A DNA stretch of 44,301 nt from Clostridia bacterium (GTDB taxonomy: Bacteria; Bacillota; Clostridia; UMGS1840), in the NCBI GenBank assembly GCA_017625695.1, contig JAGAKI010000030.1:1-44301 (forward strand). Direction: 5' to 3'. Both the position numbers and the translations under genes were made by a program. Shown here one piece after another: positions 1 through 6,279 of the stretch. A model generated the notes under the pieces. That model saw nothing but the letters and a program-made list of their open reading frames with translations, was not told where the DNA came from and did no database searches. Numbering within the stretch: position 1 is the stretch's first letter; each line of letters starts with the position of its first letter.

Positions 1-544
1 AAAATATGAACTTGAGGTTCAGGTATTTGGCGGCAAAGCTCCGTACACATATGAATGGCAGTACAAAGTTCGCAGAGATGCAGTAACAATCAAAAACGGA
101 GATTATGCAAAGGATGCTGACAGTGCTGCACTGGTTCTTTCAGTTGAAAAAGAAAACACTCTTCTCGGTCAGGGTATCTACTGTGTAATTACCGATGCAG
201 AAGGCACAAAGGTAACAACTGATACCGTTAAGGTTTACGGACCTTTCTCAATGCCCGTTGATGATTGGACTTTAGAATCCGGTAAAAATACTCTTATCGG
301 CAGAGTGGCAGACGGTATCCTTAAAAAAGGCGAAAAGGTTTCTGTTATAAGGGACGGTAAGGTTATTGCAATCGGTGTAGCTGAAGACTTGCAGATGTTT
401 AATAAGTCTATGGACGAAACTGTAAAAGGCGACAATGTGGGAATCGTGTTTAATAGAGAAAATGGTGTATTGCCATCTAAGGGCGATATCGTAGTTAAAT
501 ATCAACCATCACACGTTGTTGATACAAGCGATATTGTAAACTGA
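1..544 (+). CDS. Secreted Ig-like protein with C-terminal EF-Tu domain-2-like barrel (5' truncated)
   Basis: The reading frame is open from base 2 to the TGA at 542-544; the start lies outside the window, so only the last 180 residues are seen. The first ~78 residues read as an Ig/PKD-like beta-sandwich, with a YEWQYK strand and a GIYCVITDAEG strand as in bacterial Ig-like domains. The remaining ~100 residues closely follow domain 2 of elongation factor Tu: PFSMPVDDW aligns with PFLLPIEDV, LIGRVADGILKKGEKVSVI with VTGRVERGIIKVGEEVEIV, and KGDNVGIVF with AGENVGVLL. No GTPase domain is visible in the part present. The Ig-like part and the neighbouring lipoproteins suggest an exported protein, which is inference because the N-terminus is missing. 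It is the first visible gene of the plus-strand run. Confidence 0.8.
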   Translation, partial: KYELEVQVFGGKAPYTYEWQYKVRRDAVTIKNGDYAKDADSAALVLSVEKENTLLGQGIYCVITDAEGTKVTTDTVKVYGPFSMPVDDWTLESGKNTLIGRVADGILKKGEKVSVIRDGKVIAIGVAEDLQMFNKSMDETVKGDNVGIVFNRENGVLPSKGDIVVKYQPSHVVDTSDIVN

Positions 545-588
545 GTTAAAAATTTTAATTAGCATAAATATTTAGGGAGGTAAAGATT

Positions 589-1479
589 ATGGGACTCGGC
601 GATTTCTTTAAAAACATTTTCGGAAAGAAAACCTGTGCTTTCTGTGGCGGAGAGTGCGGAATGCTCAGCCGTACAAAAATCAAAGGAGATGAATACATTT
701 GCTCAAAATGTGATGATATGTGTTCATTCCATATCCAAAAGTACAGATTCACCAAAGATGAACTAAGAGGTCATATGGAGTATATGAAACGCTCTGACCG
801 CATCTATAAAGAGGTTATTTTGCCGAATATCCAAAAGCATGAGCGTTATCCGTCCGCAACAAACCGACAGGGCATTGAGTTTTTTGATGATTTTGGAATG
901 TTCCGCATTATAGACGGCTCAAAGGACAATAAAGAACAGTATCCGAAAGAACTTTTCCGCTATGACCAGGTGGCAAGCTATGAGCCGTATATCGAAGAAT
1001 CCGAGGAAACTGACGAAAACGGAAAAACCAGAACAGTGTTTGGCGAAGGCGGTATCAGAATCACTTTGGTTGGCGGCAGAGATGACACAACCACCATGAG
1101 AAAAGGACTTCGTGCTCATCCTTACATAACCGAAGAGATTACTGTTTGCTTTGCAACAAATGACAGAGAAAAAGAAGATTATCTTAAATATGCAGAGAAT
1201 GCAATTCATCACTTCAACTATATCTTCGGTGTAAATGATGACCAAAAGGGCTTGTTCAGCTTTGGTATGTCAACCAAAGAAAAACGTGACTTAAAAGCTG
1301 CTGTTGCCTTTACCAAAACAGCATTTGATGCAGTAAAGGTTGCAAAAGATGGCGGAGAAATTTCTGAAGAAAAGAAAGCTGAAATTATGGAAAATATGAA
1401 CGCTATTGATGATGCTCAGACCGGCGGACTTGCGAAGTACACAAGGGCAGCAGACGCAGCAGAAGCAAAAATCAATTAA
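589..1479 (+). CDS. DUF4428-type zinc-ribbon protein
   Basis: This is a 296-residue protein. The N-terminus holds a cysteine cluster (C16, C19, C23, C38, C41, C45; CAFCGGEC then CSKCDDMC) that matches the DUF4428 treble-clef/zinc-ribbon module found in many Bacillota cytoplasmic proteins. Residues ~75-215 look like a beta-rich domain of the kind that follows such ribbons (FDDFGMFRIIDGSKD, FRYDQVASYEPYI). The tail from ~220 is helical and charged. There is no signal peptide, so a cytoplasmic location is likely. The ATG is preceded by AGGGAGG with 8 bases of spacing, and the next gene follows after 14 bases, which indicates co-transcription. The exact biochemical role is unknown; the nearby SPFH gene with its own zinc ribbons suggests a shared stress or membrane-associated job. 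Confidence 0.85.
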   Translation: MGLGDFFKNIFGKKTCAFCGGECGMLSRTKIKGDEYICSKCDDMCSFHIQKYRFTKDELRGHMEYMKRSDRIYKEVILPNIQKHERYPSATNRQGIEFFDDFGMFRIIDGSKDNKEQYPKELFRYDQVASYEPYIEESEETDENGKTRTVFGEGGIRITLVGGRDDTTTMRKGLRAHPYITEEITVCFATNDREKEDYLKYAENAIHHFNYIFGVNDDQKGLFSFGMSTKEKRDLKAAVAFTKTAFDAVKVAKDGGEISEEKKAEIMENMNAIDDAQTGGLAKYTRAADAAEAKIN

Positions 1480-1493
1480 GGAGGATTGAAAAA

Positions 1494-2027
1494 GTGAAAA
1501 AGATTTTATCAGTTTTGCTTACAGGAATTATGATTTTATCTCTTGCAGCCTGTGGCGGTGGCAACAACGCAAACACTTTGACACTTACACAAATTTGCGA
1601 TGATGACGAAACCATGAGTGCCACCGTTACCGTTGGATATCAAAACGGCACCACTCTTTCTGAAACAGATACAGACGAGGCGGAGCTTATCAACGAAGAA
1701 AAGGATTTTTCTGTAGAATTTTATCTTTATTTCGATAATGGCCTTGATTACTTTGTAGACGATGCCAAAACCCAAGAAACCTACAAAGAAGTAAAATATT
1801 CCGGATTTGACGGCTATCTGTATCAGTGTGATGATTACGAGTATGAACTTTGCCTGTATCTTGACGAAAAAGATGATTACGATGTTTATCTTTTCGCCTA
1901 TGTGGCACCGGGCAGTGACCTCATTGATACCGAAACCACCAACATGGAAGCAATTTTCAACCAGGCAGAAGTTCAGGATATCCTGAATTCTGTTAAATAC
2001 AAAGGCATAGAAAACAGTTCTAAATAA
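1494..2027 (+). CDS. Putative lipoprotein, unknown function
   Basis: This is a 177-residue protein with a typical lipoprotein signal: MKK, a hydrophobic stretch, then the lipobox LAAC (C20 as lipidation site) followed by a GGGN linker. The start is GTG, chosen because AAGGAGG at 1478-1484 lies 9 bases upstream and overlaps the stop codon of the preceding gene; this arrangement suggests translational coupling. The mature part is very acidic (many D/E) and has alternating short beta-strand patterns with tyrosines (DYEYELCLYLDEKDDYDVYLFAY). I recognise no named domain. It pairs with the next gene, which has a nearly identical signal peptide, so the two may be diverged paralogues. Confidence 0.85.
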   Translation: MKKILSVLLTGIMILSLAACGGGNNANTLTLTQICDDDETMSATVTVGYQNGTTLSETDTDEAELINEEKDFSVEFYLYFDNGLDYFVDDAKTQETYKEVKYSGFDGYLYQCDDYEYELCLYLDEKDDYDVYLFAYVAPGSDLIDTETTNMEAIFNQAEVQDILNSVKYKGIENSSK

Positions 2028-2044
2028 AACGGAGGTATGTTGAA

Positions 2045-2662
2045 ATGAAAAAATTATTCGCATTATTATTAGCAGGAATTATGGTATTTTCTTTCGTAGG
2101 TTGTGGGGATACGGAAGCTCCGGAGGAACCGGACAATTTAGGATATTCTGAAGAATTCGATGAAGCCGAAGACGTAGTAGAGAAAATCAATATGACATAC
2201 GGCGATGACGAAACAAAGATTACACTTTATAAGCCCAATGGTGCCTTTTTCTCAGTTGATGCAGAGGATGCTCTTGATGCAGGTGACATTGTAATCATGT
2301 TAGCTGATGATTATTCCTGGGATGCAGAAATTATGGGATATCAGCATTTCGAGGGAATCAGCAGCAACGAGCCATTTGTAGAGTATTATTTTGATGGTGC
2401 AGCATCGGATGACTATACATTCTATGAACAGGAAGCAACCGACCTTGGTATTGAATACGAAGGAAAGCCTGTAAAACTGATCAGATACACCTACAAAGAG
2501 GTTGATGACGAAGAAGAATACAAAGCGTGCTTTGTAGGCTTTGAATACAAAGGTACAGAAGATAGCGGTCTGTTCGGACTGAAAATCGGATCATTTGAAG
2601 AAGAACTTTCAGATAATTACATAAAAGGTTTATTCAACCAGATTTTCCGCCTTGAAAAATAA
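2045..2662 (+). CDS. Putative lipoprotein, unknown function
   Basis: This is a 205-residue protein. The signal peptide is like that of the gene before it (AGIMVFSF versus TGIMILSL) and ends in the lipobox FVGC with C20 as lipidation site, followed by an acidic, proline-containing linker (GDTEAPEEPD). The mature part is acidic and beta-rich, with pairs such as YTFYEQEATDLGIEYEGKPVKLIRYTY. No named family is recognised. GGAGG at 2031-2035 precedes the ATG by 9 bases, and the gap to the previous gene is 17 bases. Two hairpins follow the stop codon, so transcription may be partly terminated or the message processed here. Confidence 0.85.
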   Translation: MKKLFALLLAGIMVFSFVGCGDTEAPEEPDNLGYSEEFDEAEDVVEKINMTYGDDETKITLYKPNGAFFSVDAEDALDAGDIVIMLADDYSWDAEIMGYQHFEGISSNEPFVEYYFDGAASDDYTFYEQEATDLGIEYEGKPVKLIRYTYKEVDDEEEYKACFVGFEYKGTEDSGLFGLKIGSFEEELSDNYIKGLFNQIFRLEK

Positions 2663-2675
2663 TTTGCAAGCGATT

Positions 2676-2741
2676 GAAGGGAGCTTTCGCTCCCTTCTTC
2701 TCAAAGCCCTTCAAATAAAGGTTGAAGGGCTTTGAGAAGAA
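2676..2741 (+). promoter_or_regulatory. Two overlapping hairpins between lipoprotein genes
   Basis: A perfect 9-bp stem (GAAGGGAGC 2676-2684, loop TTTC, GCTCCCTTC 2689-2697) overlaps by three bases a perfect 20-bp inverted repeat (left arm 2695-2714, 7-base loop, right arm 2722-2741). Because bases 2695-2697 belong to both stems, the two cannot both be complete at once. There is no long T tract, so this is not a canonical intrinsic terminator. It ends ~17 bases before the ribosome site of the next gene, fitting an RNA-processing or attenuation signal inside the operon. Confidence 0.7.
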
Positions 2742-2773
2742 GAATTTCTTCGCGTGAAAGGAGGTCCGCTTTT

Positions 2774-4306
2774 ATGAAAAAAAGAACACTATGTATCGGA
2801 ATGGTGGTTTGTATCTTGCTTTCCCTTTGCTCTTGTAAAAAAGCACCAAACAACATTGTGAATGAAGCTCCCGAAGAGGATATATCCTTCATTTCGGTAA
2901 TGCTTGGAGAAAAAAACATTGAGGAATGGAACGAAAATAATGTCATTTGTAATGTGGCATGGGACAAACTGAAACTTTCCGAAGATGATGAAACAAAATT
3001 CCCTGAGCTGAAAAAGACCTTTGATAAGCTAAACAACGAAGCAGTCAAAGATGCAAAAGCATTGATGTATGAACTCTCGGGTGCTGCCAAGGAGTTAGAG
3101 GGCGATGAATACAATCCCCTTTATCTTGAGGGAGAGTCAAAAGTATATTTGCAAAGAGCTGATACCAAAATTATCAGCTATGTAGAGGATGTATTCGTAC
3201 ATTCCGGCGGCGTACATCCAGATTATCATTACATAACCTCCAATTTTAATCCGCAAACGGGAGAAGAACTTGTTTTGACCGATGTCATGCCAAGCATCAA
3301 GGGCTTGCCCGATATTCTGGAAGGTGAACTGAGTATCAAATACGATTATCTCAATTTCGGAGAGAATCAGTTATGGACGATTTTCAAAGAGTATTCTCCG
3401 GAGGATTATAACTGGACACTTGATTATCAGGGCATCACATTCTGGTTCAGTCCTTATGATATAGCCGCCTATGCGGCAGGTCCTCTTTCAATAAAAATCT
3501 ATTTTGAGGAAGAACCCTATATTTTCAACGAAGAGTATACGAAAGCACCTTCTGAGAGCTACGCTGTGATGCTTCCAATGCGGCAAAAGATTGATTTTGA
3601 CAGGAATGCAAATGATGATAAAAAAGATTACATCGAAGTAGATACAATGTCAGATCAATATGGTTCCTACAATATGCTTTCGGTTACCGTAAACGGAAAA
3701 TCCGTTACCGATGAAATCAACTATGCATATGGTTTTGATGTTTATTTAGCCCATATTGGCGATAAAAACTATATTTATTCCGATTCGTTCTCGGACAATG
3801 ACTACCATATGTTCTGTACCTGGGATATAAATGGCGATACTCCCACGATTTTGCATCAGCTTTCCGATACACAACTTGATTATGAATATATAGAGGAAGG
3901 CTTTGAGGATGGCACGGTATATAAAAAAGCGTTTAATAATCCTGAATTTTTAAGACTTCAAACAAGGTTTGAACTATTAGGAACTCGCGGAGCTACGGCA
4001 ACCTACAAATTAAGCGAAACAGACGGAACGCCTGAAATGACCGATGAAGCCTACACCTTTCATTACGGTCACGATGTCATAACAGCAATACCTCTTGATG
4101 CAGAACTTCTGCCTGAAATGGAAAAAACGAAGCTTCCTGCCGGTACATCGCTGACGCCATATCAGACAGACGGAAAAAGCTATATTGACCTAAAAACAGA
4201 AAATGGCTCGGTTGTAAGGCTTAATATGGATGTCTCCGATTGGCCGAGAAAAGTAAACGGTATTCCGGAGGATGAATGCTTCCAAGAATTATTATATGCG
4301 GGGTGA
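2774..4306 (+). CDS. Lipoprotein with RsiV/DUF3298-like domain
   Basis: This is a 510-residue protein. ATG 2774 is chosen over an in-frame upstream ATG at 2732 because AAAGGAGG (2757-2764) lies 9 bases ahead and the protein then begins with a lipoprotein signal (MKKRTLC..., lipobox LCSC, C21). Residues ~135-175 carry the pattern of the DUF3298/RsiV C-terminal domain: a VHSGGVHPDYHY strand-turn, then SNFNPQTGEELVLTDV. In RsiV this fold is the extracytoplasmic sensor that binds lysozyme; in PdaC-like enzymes it is an accessory domain. The rest (~250-510) is beta-rich and not recognised. There is no cytoplasmic anti-sigma segment, so it is not itself an RsiV-type anti-sigma factor. The next gene starts 4 bases after its stop. 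Confidence 0.82.
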   Translation: MKKRTLCIGMVVCILLSLCSCKKAPNNIVNEAPEEDISFISVMLGEKNIEEWNENNVICNVAWDKLKLSEDDETKFPELKKTFDKLNNEAVKDAKALMYELSGAAKELEGDEYNPLYLEGESKVYLQRADTKIISYVEDVFVHSGGVHPDYHYITSNFNPQTGEELVLTDVMPSIKGLPDILEGELSIKYDYLNFGENQLWTIFKEYSPEDYNWTLDYQGITFWFSPYDIAAYAAGPLSIKIYFEEEPYIFNEEYTKAPSESYAVMLPMRQKIDFDRNANDDKKDYIEVDTMSDQYGSYNMLSVTVNGKSVTDEINYAYGFDVYLAHIGDKNYIYSDSFSDNDYHMFCTWDINGDTPTILHQLSDTQLDYEYIEEGFEDGTVYKKAFNNPEFLRLQTRFELLGTRGATATYKLSETDGTPEMTDEAYTFHYGHDVITAIPLDAELLPEMEKTKLPAGTSLTPYQTDGKSYIDLKTENGSVVRLNMDVSDWPRKVNGIPEDECFQELLYAG

Positions 4307-4310
4307 TTTT

Positions 4311-4901
4311 ATGAGGATGGTGAAAAACAGTATGAAATTTATGGCTCTTTTTGCAGCTATTGCGGCTTTATTCGGATGTACCCCCAAAGAGCCGCAGATA
4401 CTTGACGGACCGGGGATGGTGTATCAGGACTCAGATTACCGGACTCCATATGCAAATGTCTTCGACTTTGATCATTACGACGGGCAGCCGATGTTTGCAG
4501 TGGCATTTTTAGGCTATGGGGACAGAATGGATTTTCGGCATACCTATGTAGAAGGAATTTTTAAAGAATTAGGCGATGTTGCCATAGAGCAAATTGGTCA
4601 TATAGATTATGATGGTGATGAATGGTACTTAATCGTGCCGAGATATAACGAGGATGTTGATATAACAAATCTTGACACAGGCGAAGTCCACACCATATAT
4701 AACGGTGAAGCATTTACCGTGAAATGTAACTTGTCTGATTTACATTCAAATATTGAAATCAGCACAGAGTTGAATTTAAGCGGACACAAATTCTCTCCTC
4801 AAATCGGTGGTGATGGAAAGCTTGTTCCAAATCCCGATGTGTGGGATGTCACGGATTATACCGTAATGGATGAAAATTTATATGATCAGAAAGGAGAATA
4901 A
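4311..4901 (+). CDS. Putative lipoprotein, unknown function
   Basis: This is a 196-residue protein. The start is taken at ATG 4311, 4 bases after the preceding stop; an earlier in-frame ATG at 4272 would overlap the previous gene and put charged residues before the signal, and ATG 4317 is also possible. The signal sequence ends in the lipobox ALFGC (C23), followed by TPKEPQ. The mature part contains TYVEGIFKELGDVAIEQIGHIDYDG and WYLIVPRYNEDVDI segments without a family match known to me. The ribosome site is weak (GGGGTG), and the tight spacing suggests translational coupling. The ribosome site of the SPFH gene downstream lies inside this gene's last codons. Confidence 0.78.
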   Translation: MRMVKNSMKFMALFAAIAALFGCTPKEPQILDGPGMVYQDSDYRTPYANVFDFDHYDGQPMFAVAFLGYGDRMDFRHTYVEGIFKELGDVAIEQIGHIDYDGDEWYLIVPRYNEDVDITNLDTGEVHTIYNGEAFTVKCNLSDLHSNIEISTELNLSGHKFSPQIGGDGKLVPNPDVWDVTDYTVMDENLYDQKGE

Positions 4902-4904
4902 ATT

Positions 4905-6236
4905 ATGGGATTATTAAAAGCAGGGTTAGGTGCTATGGGCGGCGTTTTGGCTGACCAGTGGCGTGATTATTTCTATTGCGACAGCTTAGATGCAGACGTC
5001 CTTGTTCAGAAGGGCGAAAAAAGAGTTGGAGGACGTTCCTCCAACAAGAAGGGAACCGACAATATTATTTCAAACGGTTCTATTATCAACGTAAATGATG
5101 GTCAGTGTATGATGATCGTGGAAAGCGGAAAGGTTGTTGAAATTTGTGCAGACCCCGGCGAATTTGTGTACGATACTGGAACAGAGCCGAGTATTTTCTA
5201 CGGAAGTCTTGGCGAAAACATCAAAAAGAGCTTTGCAGAGGTTGGCAAGCGCTTCACCTTTGGCGGTGAACCTGCAAAGGATCAGAGAGTTTACTACTTT
5301 AACACAAAGGAAATTATGGGTAACAAATACGGTACTCCTTCTCCGATTCCTTTCAGAATTATGGATCAGGCTATCGGATTCCCGCTTGATATTAAAATCC
5401 GTTGTCACGGTGAATATTCTTACAGAATCACAAATCCGATGCTTTTCTACACAAATGTTTGTGCAAATGTAGAGGACCATTTCACCCGTGATGAAATTGA
5501 CGGACAGTTAAAATCCGAGCTTTTAACAGCTCTTCAACCTGCAATGTTCAAGATTTCGCAGAACAACATCTACTATGCGGCAATTCCTGCATACACCATG
5601 CAGCTTGCGGACGAACTCAACGAGCTTCTTTCTTCCAAGTGGAGAGACAGACGAGGCGTTGAAATCGTAGAATTCGGTGTATCGTCCGTCAGTGCAAGCG
5701 AAGAAGACGAAGCAAGAATCCAGGAATATCAGCGTTCTACTGCTATGGGCAGAGATGCAAATATGCTTCGTGGTCATATGGCGGGTGCAACCGCTCAGGC
5801 TATGGGAACTGCTGCTGCTAATCCTAACGGTGCTATGGCAGGCTTTATGGGAATGAATATGGCAGGTAATATGATGGGTGGTATGTCAGGCTTTATGCAG
5901 GGCGCAAACAATAGCCAGAACACTATGGTTAATCAGCAAGTAGGCGGTGCTGCTCCGGCACAGGGTGGCTGGAAATGCGAATGCGGTACGGATAACACAG
6001 GCAAATTCTGTCAGAACTGCGGTAAGCCCCAGCCTGCACCTGCTCCGGCAGACGGATGGGCTTGTGAGTGCGGTACAACCAATCAGGGCAAATTCTGTCA
6101 GAATTGCGGAAGTCCGAAACCTGCAGGTGCACCGCTTTACAAGTGCGACAAGTGCGGATGGACTCCTGAAGACCCGGCGAATCCTCCGAAATTCTGTCCG
6201 GAATGCGGCGATATTTTTGACGAAAACGATCAATAA
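4905..6236 (+). CDS. SPFH-domain 'virion core' (YdjI-like) protein with three C-terminal zinc ribbons
   Basis: This is a 443-residue protein. The N-terminal ~285 residues match the SPFH/band-7 subfamily often annotated as virion core protein (COG4260, B. subtilis YdjI): MGLLKAGLGAMGGVLADQWR, then VLVQKGEKR, IVESGKVVEICADPGEFVYDT and the RCHGEYSYRI strand. A Gly/Met/Ala-rich linker (~285-345) follows. Three zinc ribbons end the protein: WKCECG...CQNCG (~354-371), WACECG...CQNCG (~385-402) and YKCDKCGW...CPECG (~412-435). SPFH proteins form membrane-bound oligomers; YdjI belongs to an operon with a PspA homologue in B. subtilis. AAAGGAG sits 8 bases upstream of the ATG, within the end of the previous gene. 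A role in envelope stress or membrane scaffolding is inferred. Confidence 0.9.
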   Translation: MGLLKAGLGAMGGVLADQWRDYFYCDSLDADVLVQKGEKRVGGRSSNKKGTDNIISNGSIINVNDGQCMMIVESGKVVEICADPGEFVYDTGTEPSIFYGSLGENIKKSFAEVGKRFTFGGEPAKDQRVYYFNTKEIMGNKYGTPSPIPFRIMDQAIGFPLDIKIRCHGEYSYRITNPMLFYTNVCANVEDHFTRDEIDGQLKSELLTALQPAMFKISQNNIYYAAIPAYTMQLADELNELLSSKWRDRRGVEIVEFGVSSVSASEEDEARIQEYQRSTAMGRDANMLRGHMAGATAQAMGTAAANPNGAMAGFMGMNMAGNMMGGMSGFMQGANNSQNTMVNQQVGGAAPAQGGWKCECGTDNTGKFCQNCGKPQPAPAPADGWACECGTTNQGKFCQNCGSPKPAGAPLYKCDKCGWTPEDPANPPKFCPECGDIFDENDQ

Positions 6237-6279
6237 ATTTGCGTTTATCCACCTATTTCACTATAGAGGGGGTTTTTAT

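Noticed and set aside
5947-6279. A long frame open upstream of the beta-helix protein gene, overlapping the SPFH gene
   Set aside because: The SPFH frame encodes clear zinc ribbons there, and ATG 6280 has a strong ribosome site and a signal peptide, so the upstream extension is only an open overlapping frame.
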